From Chryseobacterium oryzae (GTDB lineage Bacteria > Bacteroidota > Bacteroidia > Flavobacteriales > Weeksellaceae), in assembly GCF_022811665.1 (NCBI RefSeq), contig NZ_CP094529.1, positions 2,294,001 to 2,358,000 of the forward strand: DNA of 64,000 nucleotides, given 5' to 3'. Both the position numbers and the translations under genes were made by a program. The notes under the pieces are model-generated. The model worked only from the letters and a program-made list of their open reading frames with translations. It did not search any database and had not been told where the DNA came from. This document shows, piece after piece, positions 35,591 to 45,056 of the stretch (its first letter is position 1; each line of letters starts with the position of its first letter).

Positions 35591-36538
35591 ATGGCAAAAC
35601 AAACATCAGGATATATAAACAGGAAGAAAATTGCCAACTCAGGTACGCACAATCTTTTTTATGAATTATTCGAACCAATAAATGAACCTCCAAAGGCTAC
35701 ACTCCTTATACTACACGGGATGCAGGAGCATAGCGGTCGTTATAAAGATTTTGCGGAAAATCTGGCGAACAATGGTTTTGCTGTTCTATTATATGACCAT
35801 CTCGGACACGGAAAAACGGCGGAAAACCGGGAAGAACTTGGTTATTTTCAAAAAGAAAATCCCAAGCAGCAACTTATAGACGATGCCGCAACGATGGCAG
35901 CATTTTTAGAAAACAACTACCCTAACATTTCTCACTTTTTACTGGGGCATTCTATGGGATCTTTCATTGCAAGATGCTTACTTCAGAATCAGGAAGCTGA
36001 TTTCAAAGGCGCGGTCATCGTGGGAACGGGAGGAAAAATCAACGGAATCGGTTTTGCAAGATTTTTCCTGTCCATCAACAATATTATTGCCTCAAAACAC
36101 CGGAGCAAATTCATCAACCAAACTTTTTCAAAAATTAATAATCAACATTTTAAAGGCGAGAAAGATGGCGACCTTACCAGTTGGCTGAGCCTCAGCAAAT
36201 CCAACCGGGAATCATTTTGCCGGGACAGCCTATGCGGAGTACCTTTTACCAATAATGGTTTTTACGCATTAGTTTCTCTAAATCAACAGGCAACGGAAAG
36301 AAAATGGGCAGAAAAATTACCAAAGGAATTTCCTTTTCTTTTTGTAAGCGGAGCTGATGATCCGATAGGAGACTTCGGAAAAGGTGTCGAAAAAACGACA
36401 ACACAAATGCAAAAAGATGGTTTTACAGATGTTAAAACTAAAATTTATCCTGCTATGCGGCACAAAATACTTAATGAAGATATTAAAGAATCTGTTTATG
36501 AAAGTATAAAGGCTTGGCTCTATGAAAAAATATCATAA
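35591..36538 (+). CDS. Alpha/beta hydrolase, monoacylglycerol lipase/lysophospholipase-like
   Basis: The 315-residue protein has the monoacylglycerol-lipase signature: oxyanion HGMQEHSGRY (42-51), nucleophile elbow GHSMGS (119-124, Ser121), a lid region after residue 150, an acid in SGADDPIG and a catalytic histidine in YPAMRHKILNE near the C-terminus. There is no signal peptide. Such enzymes free fatty acids from monoglycerides or lysolipids. Its place just after oleate hydratase suggests it supplies oleate, by inference. Confidence 0.85.
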   Translation: MAKQTSGYINRKKIANSGTHNLFYELFEPINEPPKATLLILHGMQEHSGRYKDFAENLANNGFAVLLYDHLGHGKTAENREELGYFQKENPKQQLIDDAATMAAFLENNYPNISHFLLGHSMGSFIARCLLQNQEADFKGAVIVGTGGKINGIGFARFFLSINNIIASKHRSKFINQTFSKINNQHFKGEKDGDLTSWLSLSKSNRESFCRDSLCGVPFTNNGFYALVSLNQQATERKWAEKLPKEFPFLFVSGADDPIGDFGKGVEKTTTQMQKDGFTDVKTKIYPAMRHKILNEDIKESVYESIKAWLYEKIS

Positions 36539-36613
36539 ACAAAAAAGTATTTTAATTAAAAATAATTGATTAATAATTAAAATACTTCGTTTTTAATGGA
36601 AATTTAGCATTTA

Positions 36614-38419
36614 TCAAGCTTTTAAAAAATCCTTGCTTTGCCATTCCGGATCAGGATATTTGTAAAAACCTTCGCCGGATTGCTGACCAAGTTTTCCTTT
36701 GTCGATAAGTTCGGTTTTTAGCTTTTCTGCTATTTTTTGTGTTAGTTCTCCCGGGATTTCTTTTAAGATGTTATAATTGGTGTTCATCCCATTCAAATCT
36801 AAAATAGCCATCGGTCCAAAAGGAGCACCTGTTGCTATTCTCCAGGTTTTATCAATGGTTGCAGGATCGGCAACGTCATTCGCCCACAGTGCAAGGCCAG
36901 CCACCAAAAGCGGAATCAACAAAGAATCCAGAACATAGCCCGATTTTTCTTTCTTCAGTTCCACGGGAAGCATAGCAATGGATTTTGCAAACTCTACAAT
37001 CTCGTTATAAACCGTTGGGTCGGTTTGATCAGAACCCATTATTTCTGCCGTATTACGAACCATTATATGATTGGCAAAATGTAAATGGATGAATTTTTCC
37101 GGACGATCGGTAAATGTGCTTAATCTGCTCGGCAAAAGTGTGGATGAGTTGCTCGCAAAAATGGTTTTTTCCGGCGCCTGCTTAGAAGCTTTTTCCCAGA
37201 AATCTTTTTTGATATCGATGCTTTCCGGTACGGCTTCTATTAATAAATCAGCATCTTGTAAAGAAGCTTTCAAATCTGTCGAATAAGTGAGATTATTTTT
37301 GGTATTTTCGATTTTTTCTCCCTCAGCTTTCAGGTAGTTTTTATATTCTTCAGCCAAGACATCAAAACGGTTTTTTGCCTTATTTAAAGCTTCATCATTA
37401 ACATCATAAACCGTGACTTTATAGCCGAAATGAGCGCACTGCACCGCAATCTGAAAACCGAGAACACCACTTCCAGCCACCACAACATTTTTGATTCTGA
37501 TTTTAGATAAATCGGCTTCCGGCACTTTCAAAAAATCTGGACTTTGCCACGAAGGATTTGGATATTTGTAAAAGCCTTCGCCAGTAGAAATTCCCAGTTT
37601 ATTTTGGTCAATGAAGGTTGATTTAAGTTTATCCAGCACAATCTTATCATCTGTTTTGCCCTTGTCTACTTGCAGTTTGTAAATGTTGTATGGTGTCGTC
37701 AATCCGATAATATCATACAAAGCCATTGGTCCGTAAGGCGAACCAGTTCCCAGCATCCAGGTTTTGTCGATGGTTTCTGGCGTAGCATAATCGCCAATCC
37801 AAAGCTGCATTCCGGCATTCAGAAATGGATTTAATAAAGAATTGAGCACATATCCTGGAACTTCTTTTTTCACCAAAACAGGCACCATCCCTATCGCCTT
37901 GGAAAAATCGACAATTTCCTCAGTTATTTTTTCGTCGGTTCCTGGATGGGGCATAATTTCCGCCGTATTTCGCAACCATATTTGATTAGCAAAATGCAGG
38001 TTAAGGTATTGCGCTGGTCTTCCTGTCACCTCAGCAAACTGACTTGGCAACAAGGTGGATGAATTACTTACAAAAATGGTTTTCTTCGGTGCAATTGACG
38101 AGAGTTGCTTATAAAATTCCGTTTTTATTTTAATATCTTCTGGCACTGCTTCTATCAAAAGATCGGCATCTTTCACAGCAATTGCCAAATCGGATGAATA
38201 GTGCAGTCTTTCCCTGGCTTTTGCAATTTGTTCTTCGGTGGCGTCAAGATCCTTTTTATGACTTTCGGCCAAGCCGTCGAACTTTGCTTTCGCCTTTTCC
38301 AGCACCTCATCACTGATATCGTAAACAGTGGTTTCAAATCCGTAAATTGCTGTTTGAAAAGCAATTTGGAATCCTAAAACACCACTTCCAGCTACCGTTA
38401 CATTTTTTATTTTGCTCAT
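36614..38419 (-). CDS. Tandemly duplicated 3-hydroxyacyl-CoA dehydrogenase
   Basis: The 601-residue protein is two complete 3HCDH units joined head to tail (about 1-303 and 308-601), clearly similar to each other. Each has an NAD-binding loop (AGSGVLGFQIA at 10-20 and 315-325), SNSSTLLPS (118-126 and 423-431), LHFAN with the catalytic His (H142, H447), and NTAEIM with the catalytic Glu (E154, E459). The Asn that in the mitochondrial enzyme (GFIVN) lies in the active site is Asn193 in the first half (GYVLN) and Asp498 in the second (GYVLD). This suggests the halves differ in activity. It ends an operon with the catalase-related gene. A hydroxy fatty acyl-CoA substrate is likely. Confidence 0.85.
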   Translation of the reverse strand: MSKIKNVTVAGSGVLGFQIAFQTAIYGFETTVYDISDEVLEKAKAKFDGLAESHKKDLDATEEQIAKARERLHYSSDLAIAVKDADLLIEAVPEDIKIKTEFYKQLSSIAPKKTIFVSNSSTLLPSQFAEVTGRPAQYLNLHFANQIWLRNTAEIMPHPGTDEKITEEIVDFSKAIGMVPVLVKKEVPGYVLNSLLNPFLNAGMQLWIGDYATPETIDKTWMLGTGSPYGPMALYDIIGLTTPYNIYKLQVDKGKTDDKIVLDKLKSTFIDQNKLGISTGEGFYKYPNPSWQSPDFLKVPEADLSKIRIKNVVVAGSGVLGFQIAVQCAHFGYKVTVYDVNDEALNKAKNRFDVLAEEYKNYLKAEGEKIENTKNNLTYSTDLKASLQDADLLIEAVPESIDIKKDFWEKASKQAPEKTIFASNSSTLLPSRLSTFTDRPEKFIHLHFANHIMVRNTAEIMGSDQTDPTVYNEIVEFAKSIAMLPVELKKEKSGYVLDSLLIPLLVAGLALWANDVADPATIDKTWRIATGAPFGPMAILDLNGMNTNYNILKEIPGELTQKIAEKLKTELIDKGKLGQQSGEGFYKYPDPEWQSKDFLKA

Positions 38420-38481
38420 AATTTTGGTTGATTTTTGGTAATAAACTTTACGGAACTAGGACTCAGAATCTTCATTTTCAA

Positions 38482-39618
38482 TTATAATTGATAAAACTCC
38501 GGACTGAATGCTTCCTCCAAATTCTTTGGTTCTTTACGTTTTTTGTGATTTAGCTCGTGTCTTGAGGTTGAAGATGTCACATACGCTGACTGCCGTGAAC
38601 GCTGTAAATTCCCGATCGGTGAATTCTCTTCGATGGTTCTGAACGGTGTAAACGACAGATTTTCCATAATTTCAAAATTACCATCCTCAGGAACCGTTTG
38701 TTTTGGTATTGTGATTTTTGCCACCGTACGGAATGGTGATAATTCCTGCGACCATTCTTTTGTAAGGTCATTCACAGGCATTTCTTTCAGGTCTTTGCAA
38801 AGTTGTATTTGCAACTCAAACGTAAGGTCTTTTTGAGCTATTTCTTTGATAATTCCTTTTCTGTACGGCCATTCTGCGCTGTCTAGATCAATATTTTTTT
38901 CAGTGATGGCGTTCTTGGTCTGCTCAGTTGGGCTCACTCTTACTTTGGCGATATAATCACCGTGGCGAACTGCTCCCATACTGTAAAATTCATAAAGAAA
39001 ACTGTTGATGGAAGGGATTTTTTGAAAAGTTTTAAGCGCTCCCAATTCCTTCAAAGCCTCAAAATTTGGAAATGCTTTTTTATTTTCGGTGACCCAAAGT
39101 GTGGCAAATTCCAATTTTCCCAAGGCTCCCTTTTCAAAGAAATCATTTAGCTTTAAAAACAGCTTTGAAATGAAAACATAATGTTCTGCCGAGTTGCAGA
39201 AAAACACCGGATTATTAATCAGGTTAAAATCAACATTGGGAGAATCTTCCTCTCCGGGAGATAATTTTTTGCCATCTATCCCAAAAATCTTTAAAGCAAA
39301 TCCTTGTGCATTACCGCTAAGTTTATCGGGCAAAACTCTGGACGAACCATTGGAAAAGCGAACTGCTGCCTGGTGTTTTCCGGGTTTCGCATAAATGCCC
39401 TGCGCCAGTTCTACGGGCAGATTATCCAAAATTTCAACCTCTGCTTTCAGCACTGCATAGCCATTGGCGTGCGCATCTCTTGTATGATGGGTCGCCCTGC
39501 TTAGGTTTGGCGTATTTTTGATGTATTCGCGGATATCGTTATTAATGGTAGTAATATACTCATCGAAATTTTCTGGAATTTCTTCCACTTCGTAACTGTA
39601 CTTGATGTAATCTTCCAT
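38482..39618 (-). CDS. Catalase-related heme protein
   Basis: The 378-residue protein keeps the catalase core. The distal His is H50 in RDAHANGYAVL, which parallels RxxHAKG. The distal Asn is in FNLINNPVFF (131-140). The proximal heme tyrosine is Y346 in RQSAYVTSSTSRHEL, parallel to the RxxxYxxTxRHRL motif of catalases. It lacks the long C-terminal parts of true catalases and is nearer the small catalase-related peroxidases and allene-oxide-synthase-like proteins. It has no signal peptide. It sits between DyP peroxidase and the duplicated dehydrogenase; a role with fatty acid hydroperoxides is inferred. Confidence 0.8.
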   Translation of the reverse strand: MEDYIKYSYEVEEIPENFDEYITTINNDIREYIKNTPNLSRATHHTRDAHANGYAVLKAEVEILDNLPVELAQGIYAKPGKHQAAVRFSNGSSRVLPDKLSGNAQGFALKIFGIDGKKLSPGEEDSPNVDFNLINNPVFFCNSAEHYVFISKLFLKLNDFFEKGALGKLEFATLWVTENKKAFPNFEALKELGALKTFQKIPSINSFLYEFYSMGAVRHGDYIAKVRVSPTEQTKNAITEKNIDLDSAEWPYRKGIIKEIAQKDLTFELQIQLCKDLKEMPVNDLTKEWSQELSPFRTVAKITIPKQTVPEDGNFEIMENLSFTPFRTIEENSPIGNLQRSRQSAYVTSSTSRHELNHKKRKEPKNLEEAFSPEFYQL

Positions 39619-39628
39619 AGTGCTTTTT

Positions 39629-40987
39629 TTATTTTAATTCGCTAATCCATTTTAAAGCAGAAATGCTTGGAATAAAACAATATTCGCCGCCTTTCACAAT
39701 GTTGTAGGTCTGCAAACCACGGTATCTTTTGATGAGGGGTTCTCCCGGTGCAGAAAACAGTGCGTCTTCGTCCTGTACACCAATCATAGGATCTTTTTCT
39801 GTTCCCAGATTTTGGGAGTTACCATCGTTTGCCCATTGTTTTTGAAGAAATTCCAGTGTTCCCATTGCATCGGCACTAATGCCAATAAAGTACTGTCCAC
39901 GTTCCTTACCGTCATTTTTAGTTACCTCCGGCGGAACAATTTCGCCAAAAGTTACACTTTTTCTGATGATCCTGTGCAAACGTTCATCCTCCAAAACAAA
40001 AGATTTGGAATCTCTTGGGTTCATCCTGCGGATATGCGAACTGAACGGACACTTTTTACCGTACTCATCATTCTTGAAAGAAAAATCATTGTTCTTTTGC
40101 ATATCATCTCCTAGCGCTTTATCATCCTTTTCGGGAGCTAAAACCAAAGGTGCACCACTTCGCCAGCGACCTACCATTTTGGCAGCCAAGAGTTCTCCCT
40201 CTTCCGGCGAAGAAGAATTTTCCTTAATGAATTGATTAAATTCTGCTACCTGACTTTGGTACTTTCTGAAAACCATAAAAGAACCGTTCTTACCTAAAAC
40301 TTCAGGTTGTGGAAATGGCTTTATGATGCCTGCTTCTCCAGGATAGCCCATTATAAATTCGCCTGCTTTAAGCGGACGGTCAAATCCGGGAGGAACATCT
40401 ATCCCACTGCCTTCAATTTCCGGATTGCTGATGCCATCCCTGAATCCGAATACATTTTTAACCTCTTCAGATACGGCGAAATCGTGGCTCATTATTACTT
40501 CTACGCCGCTGTTATTCGTCAATTTAGAACGAAATTCCTCCAGCTGGCTTTTCCACGCCTCTTCATTGTTGGCGATAATTGCAGCAGCGATGTGAATATG
40601 TGATCTTTTAAAAACCTTTTCCCAGTTTTTAGGGTCATTGACTCCAATGTCGTACAGAAACCGGGAACGTTCTGCCATTCCCTCCTTGAAGGATTCGGGA
40701 AAAGTATCGAGTGACTCTTGAGGCACACCGATTTTTTCCAGACCTTTATAAGTGAATGTCAAAGTAACCGATGCGCCTTCATTCTTATGCCAGTCTTCCG
40801 CAGAACTCACAATCGGCAAGAGTTTTTGGAGCATTTGTCTGGCTGCCACAGCATCTTTGATTTCAATAATAGCCACTGTTCCGAAATATGGTATAGGTCG
40901 GCTTCTGAGAATTAAGGCCTGTATTTCGTTCAGCTCAATTTCAACTTTATTGGGATTAAAAATCCGCTTTAAAAATTCCAATGCCAT
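39629..40987 (-). CDS. DyP-type heme peroxidase
   Basis: The 452-residue protein has the DyP signature GFRDGISNPE (181-190) with the catalytic Asp184, a candidate proximal heme His318 in CPFSSHIRRMNPRD, and a C-terminal region ending in GGEYCFIPS. The N-terminal part shows the ferredoxin-like beta-alpha repeat (HIHIAAAIIANNEEAW). No Tat signal is present, so it is cytosolic. It uses peroxide to oxidise dyes, phenols or lipids. It lies 10 bases from the catalase-related gene and 3 bases after the upstream unknown gene, so the three are co-transcribed. Confidence 0.88.
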   Translation of the reverse strand: MALEFLKRIFNPNKVEIELNEIQALILRSRPIPYFGTVAIIEIKDAVAARQMLQKLLPIVSSAEDWHKNEGASVTLTFTYKGLEKIGVPQESLDTFPESFKEGMAERSRFLYDIGVNDPKNWEKVFKRSHIHIAAAIIANNEEAWKSQLEEFRSKLTNNSGVEVIMSHDFAVSEEVKNVFGFRDGISNPEIEGSGIDVPPGFDRPLKAGEFIMGYPGEAGIIKPFPQPEVLGKNGSFMVFRKYQSQVAEFNQFIKENSSSPEEGELLAAKMVGRWRSGAPLVLAPEKDDKALGDDMQKNNDFSFKNDEYGKKCPFSSHIRRMNPRDSKSFVLEDERLHRIIRKSVTFGEIVPPEVTKNDGKERGQYFIGISADAMGTLEFLQKQWANDGNSQNLGTEKDPMIGVQDEDALFSAPGEPLIKRYRGLQTYNIVKGGEYCFIPSISALKWISELK

Positions 40988-40990
40988 AGG

Positions 40991-41542
40991 TTAGATTTTA
41001 TTTGCTTCGTCAATTGCCTTATTCAGTCCTTTAATGATTTTATCATTTCTCCTTATATCATTCACCGTAAGATGCGGAACACCTACATACCAACCTGTCG
41101 CAGTAATCTGATGGTCTAGAATGAACTGTTTTACACTCGGGTTTTTTATGCCTGGCCAGCCTTCTACATTCCCAAAAATGATGTCCATTAGCTGCGGAAT
41201 TTTTGTAGCGAAATCATCAATATAAGCATCCCAGTCGCCATCGTAAGCCGTGCAGAAAAGAATCTTGGTATCGTTATCAAACAAAACTATACGAAGGTCA
41301 TGCAGCGTTCCTACTTTGGTTGCGCCTTTCAGATCCCCACCTGCAATTTCCATTATGGTTCTGAGATTTTCTGCACCTCCGGGTTTTAGGTCTGCCATCG
41401 CAGTTAACTCAGATACACGGCCGGATCTTAACCCTTTTCTTCCGGCAGATGTAGTGGAATGGTCATAACCATCATCGATACCTTCACTGAAATTCGCCTT
41501 TGCTAACTCGGCAGCCAATTTTACTTTGTCTATAAAACTCAT
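40991..41542 (-). CDS. Unknown protein encoded ahead of DyP peroxidase
   Basis: The 183-residue protein is the first gene of the operon, 3 bases from the DyP gene. It has a Lys/Ala-rich start (MSFIDKVKLAAELAKANF), a linker, then an alternating alpha/beta region (HDLRIVLFDNDTKILFCTAYDGDWDAYID) that could be a dimeric ferredoxin-like barrel, as in DyP and related enzymes. No family is recognised. It is probably a partner or a truncated relative of DyP-type domains. Confidence 0.65.
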   Translation of the reverse strand: MSFIDKVKLAAELAKANFSEGIDDGYDHSTTSAGRKGLRSGRVSELTAMADLKPGGAENLRTIMEIAGGDLKGATKVGTLHDLRIVLFDNDTKILFCTAYDGDWDAYIDDFATKIPQLMDIIFGNVEGWPGIKNPSVKQFILDHQITATGWYVGVPHLTVNDIRRNDKIIKGLNKAIDEANKI

Positions 41543-41844
41543 AATTAAGATTTTTGATTAATACTAATTCACATTATTTTTCAAGATGAAACAATAATCT
41601 TAAAGAGTTTATTACAAATGTAAAGCCATAGCAATCTATCGTAATGTACCGAAATTCGTATTTTATGTACTGAAAATCCCTAATCCCACCTATTTGCTTT
41701 AAAAGCTTCAATTGATAAAAGGAAATATCTTATCTTTAATCTTGTTGTAATTTTGAGAGAATAAAACCTATTTAACTATAAAAAATCAATCTTTATAATT
41801 GAGATTTCTCAATATTTACTCAATAGAACATTCAAAACAAAAAC
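41543..41844. other. Intergenic region ahead of the peroxidase operon
   Basis: No gene is seen. It should contain the promoter for the minus-strand operon starting at 41542; a clear TAnnTTTG was not identified. Confidence 0.45.
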
Positions 41845-41862
41845 CTTCCTCAAAAGAGGAAG
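41845..41862 (-). terminator. Rho-independent terminator of aceA
   Basis: CTTCCTC and GAGGAAG form a 7-bp perfect stem with an AAAA loop, followed by a T-rich tract on the minus strand. It lies about 90 bases past the aceA stop. Confidence 0.8.
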
Positions 41863-41949
41863 ATTGCAACAATTAAATTTAATTATAATGGATTTTTTGT
41901 AAGAATAGTTAAACGCAAAAATACAATGAAATTTGCCAATATTAAATTT

Positions 41950-43230
41950 TTAATGAAACTGTGCTGTTTCTGTCGAATCTCTCATCGCCACTGTTGCTGC
42001 CGAACCATTGGTTACAATATTTTGAATTTCATCAAAATATCCTGTCCCAACAAAAGACTGATGTTTTACCGCTCTGAAACCCTGCTTCTGCAAAGCAAAT
42101 TCGCGTTCCTGCAATTCAGAATAACCTGCCATTCCTTTTTCTTTATATGCCAAAGCTAATTCAAACATCGCAGTATTCAAAGCATGAAAACCAGCCAATG
42201 TAATAAACTGGAATTTGTAACCCATTTTTCCCAATTCTTCTCGGAAATTCAGCATTTCATCGACACTTAATTTTGCAGCCCAATTAAAAGAAGGTGAACA
42301 GTTATAAGCCAACATTTTATCTGGAAATTTTGTACGAATTCCTTCTGCAAATTTTCTTGCCATCTCCAGATCCGGATTTGACGTTTCCATCCAGATCAAA
42401 TCGGCATAAGGAGCATAAGATAAACCTCTGTCAATTCCCTGCTCTACACCATTTTTCACAACATAGAAACCTTCGGAAGTTCTTTTCCCTGTCACAAACT
42501 TTTTATCCCTGTCATCAATATCTGAAGTCAACAAATCTGCCGCATCTGCATCTGTTCTAGCAATAATTACAGTCGGTACTCCCAAAACATCTGCTGCTAA
42601 ACGAGCCGATATTAGCTTATTAACCGCTTCTTGAGTCGGAACCAAAACTTTTCCACCCAAATGCCCACATTTTTTCGCAGAAGATAACTGATCTTCAAAA
42701 TGTACTGCTGCCGCTCCCGCCTCAATCATTTGCTTCATTAATTCATAAGCATTTAAATTTCCGCCAAAACCTGCTTCTGCATCGGCGATTATTGGAACTA
42801 AATATTCTTTTTCTCCACCTCCGTTTACGGATTGAATTTGATCTGCCCTTAATAATGCATTATTAATTTTCTTCACAACAGAAGGTACTGAATTCGCTGG
42901 GTACAAAGATTGATCGGGATACATTTCACCAGACAAATTAGCATCTGCTGCAACTTGCCAACCTGAAAGATAAATTGCTTCCAGTCCCGCATCAACTTCC
43001 TGAACCGCTTGATTTCCAGTTAAAGCTCCTAATCCGGCAACAAAATCCTGAGAATTGAGTTTTGTCCAGAATTTCTTTGACATTTCGGTAGCAATCGTAT
43101 AATCTAATTGGTAAGAACCTCGAAGTTTCAGTACATCTTCGGCTGTGTAAGGTCTTTTCACGCCATTCCAACGTGGATTATCCAGCCAATCTTTTTCTAA
43201 TTCCTGAATTTTTTCCTGTTTTGTTTTCAT
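41950..43230 (-). CDS. aceA: Isocitrate lyase
   Basis: The 426-residue enzyme splits isocitrate into glyoxylate and succinate (EC 4.1.3.1). The active-site signature KKCGH is at residues 186-190 (catalytic Cys188). The metal and substrate blocks [18 protein letters not shown] (148-165) and YNCSPSFNW also match. Its length is normal. It lies 124 bases downstream of malate synthase on the same strand, so both glyoxylate-shunt enzymes form one transcription unit. It is probably induced on fatty acids or acetate by the divergent ScfR-like regulator. Confidence 0.95.
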   Translation of the reverse strand: MKTKQEKIQELEKDWLDNPRWNGVKRPYTAEDVLKLRGSYQLDYTIATEMSKKFWTKLNSQDFVAGLGALTGNQAVQEVDAGLEAIYLSGWQVAADANLSGEMYPDQSLYPANSVPSVVKKINNALLRADQIQSVNGGGEKEYLVPIIADAEAGFGGNLNAYELMKQMIEAGAAAVHFEDQLSSAKKCGHLGGKVLVPTQEAVNKLISARLAADVLGVPTVIIARTDADAADLLTSDIDDRDKKFVTGKRTSEGFYVVKNGVEQGIDRGLSYAPYADLIWMETSNPDLEMARKFAEGIRTKFPDKMLAYNCSPSFNWAAKLSVDEMLNFREELGKMGYKFQFITLAGFHALNTAMFELALAYKEKGMAGYSELQEREFALQKQGFRAVKHQSFVGTGYFDEIQNIVTNGSAATVAMRDSTETAQFH

Positions 43231-43354
43231 AATATTTGGAGTTTAAAATTTTCTTCAAGTTGCGAGATCTGAGATTTCAAGTGAAACTATTAGAATTGAA
43301 ATGTGGAAAAATTTTGTGCGAGAACTTTTCTTATTAAAAATTTCTAATTCTATT

Positions 43355-44935
43355 TTAAATAAACAGATACGCTTTCAATGTTAAAAATTCAACAAAGTTT
43401 TCACAGAAAATCAATTCGTTAAAAAGTTCTTTTGCCAGAGTAAATTTTCCGTTTTTGAAACGTTCTTCACCGACATATTTTTCAATTCTTTCCAGTTCCT
43501 CAAATTCCCATTGAAGAATCATTTCCCTGGTCAGTTTTCTTTCATCATTTAGAAATGCTTCATTTTTCAGCCATTGCCAAACTTGAGTCCTTGAAATTTC
43601 AGCAGTTGCCGCATCTTCCATCAGATTATAAATCGCAGCTGCACCTACTCCCATTAACCAAGATTCGATATACAGAATTCCGACGTTGATATTTTTTCGG
43701 ACACCCTGTTCGGTAATTTCTCCTTTTGGAATTTCCAGTAAATCATTTTCTGTAATTTGATAATCAAACTTTTTATCGATTTGATTTTTCTCAGGCATAA
43801 ACTGGTCGAAAATATCTTTCGCCACAGAAACCAAATCGGGATGTGCAACCCAAGTTCCATCGTGACCATTTTTCGCTTCACGCTCTTTATCATTTCTGAC
43901 CTTTCCAAAAGCCTGACTGTTGGCTTCATAATCATTTTTAATAGGAATCTGCGCCGCCATTCCACCAATCGCGTGAACATTTCTTTTATGACAAACTTCA
44001 ATCACTCTTTTTGAGTATGCATTCATAAAAGGTGAAGTCATTGTTACCTGATCACGATCAGGGAGAATAAATTCTGGAAGATTTCTGAATTTTTTAATGA
44101 ATGAAAAAATATAATCCCATCGACCACAATTCAAACCGGAACTATGTTCTTTTAATTCGAATAAAATTTCATCGATTTGAAAAGATGCAGTGATAGTTTC
44201 AATTAAAACTGTTGCTTTAATTGTTCCCTGAGGAATTCCGAGATAGTTTTGAGCAAAAACAAAGACGTCATTCCACCAGCGTGCTTCTTTGTAATGTTCT
44301 AATTTGGGGAGATAAAAATAAGTTGCACTTCCGTTTTCTATCAATTGTTTTATGTTTCTGAAAAAATAAATTCCAAAATCTATTAATGAAGCGGAAGTTT
44401 GTTCATCATTGATTTCAATATGTTTTTCATTCAAATGCAAACCTCTTGGACGAACTAGCAGAACAGCCATTTCTTCATTTAATTGGTATGATTTTCCCTG
44501 CTCATTTGTAAAATCAATTCTTCTATTGATTGCATCCGAAAGATGGATTTGACCTTCCATACAGTTTTTCCAGGTTGGAGAATTGCTGTCTTCAAAATCC
44601 GCCATAAAAGTTGAAGCACCACAATTCAAAGCATTAATAATCATTTTTCGATCAACTGGCCCAGTAATTTCCACTCTTCGATCCAGCAAATCTTCAGGAA
44701 GTGGATTGCAAACCCAATTTCCTGTTCTGATTTCTTCGGTTTCTGGAAGAAATTTTGGAAGAATTCCTTTATCGAAATCTTTCTGTGTAATTTCTCTTTC
44801 ATCTAAAAGCTCTAATCTTTTAGCATTAAAGTTCTGATGAAGCTCAACCAAAAAATCAACTAAATCATTAGTAAAAATTTCTTCAAACTGTTGCTGAGCT
44901 TTAATTCTTAATTGAGTCTTAGTTTCCATAATCAA
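43355..44935 (-). CDS. aceB: Malate synthase A
   Basis: The 526-residue enzyme condenses glyoxylate with acetyl-CoA to malate (EC 2.3.3.9). It has the malate synthase A signature KEHSSGLNCGRWDYIF, the glyoxylate/Mg site FEDSNSPTW and the C-terminal MEDAATAEISRTQVWQW. Met3 (METKTQLR) may be the real start. It is first in the aceB-aceA operon and divergent from the ScfR/RamB-like regulator, across an operator at 44985. Confidence 0.95.
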   Translation of the reverse strand: MIMETKTQLRIKAQQQFEEIFTNDLVDFLVELHQNFNAKRLELLDEREITQKDFDKGILPKFLPETEEIRTGNWVCNPLPEDLLDRRVEITGPVDRKMIINALNCGASTFMADFEDSNSPTWKNCMEGQIHLSDAINRRIDFTNEQGKSYQLNEEMAVLLVRPRGLHLNEKHIEINDEQTSASLIDFGIYFFRNIKQLIENGSATYFYLPKLEHYKEARWWNDVFVFAQNYLGIPQGTIKATVLIETITASFQIDEILFELKEHSSGLNCGRWDYIFSFIKKFRNLPEFILPDRDQVTMTSPFMNAYSKRVIEVCHKRNVHAIGGMAAQIPIKNDYEANSQAFGKVRNDKEREAKNGHDGTWVAHPDLVSVAKDIFDQFMPEKNQIDKKFDYQITENDLLEIPKGEITEQGVRKNINVGILYIESWLMGVGAAAIYNLMEDAATAEISRTQVWQWLKNEAFLNDERKLTREMILQWEFEELERIEKYVGEERFKNGKFTLAKELFNELIFCENFVEFLTLKAYLFI

Positions 44936-44957
44936 TTGATTTTCTGATTCGACATTA

Positions 44958-44965
44958 CAAACCTA
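44958..44965 (-). promoter_or_regulatory. -7 element (TAGGTTTG) for aceBA
   Basis: On the minus strand this matches TAnnTTTG, 23 bases ahead of the aceB start at 44935. The palindrome at 44985-44998 lies where the -33 box should be. Confidence 0.6.
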
Positions 44966-44984
44966 AATAAAAATTTTCACATAC

Positions 44985-44998
44985 AGCGAACGTTCGCT
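44985..44998. promoter_or_regulatory. Palindromic operator (AGCGAACGTTCGCT) between aceB and the regulator gene
   Basis: A perfect 14-base palindrome lies in the 121-base divergent intergenic region, and a weaker spaced repeat GCGA-AAAA-TCGC lies at 45022-45033. These are likely sites for the ScfR/RamB-like protein encoded at 45057, controlling aceBA and itself. Confidence 0.75.
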
Positions 44999-45044
44999 AA
45001 ATTTATTTTAAAATTTATTATGCGAAAAATCGCTTCCAAATATT

Positions 45045-45052
45045 TATCTTTG
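45045..45052 (+). promoter_or_regulatory. -7 element (TATCTTTG) four bases from the regulator's ATG
   Basis: It matches TAnnTTTG but is only 4 bases upstream of the ATG at 45057, so transcription would begin at about the start codon and give a leaderless or nearly leaderless mRNA. The regulator may start further downstream, but no better site is seen. Confidence 0.5.
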
Positions 45053-45056
45053 ACTT

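Noticed and set aside
38962-39504. Plus-strand frames within the catalase-related gene
   Set aside because: The minus strand encodes the conserved heme motifs; the plus frames are shadows.
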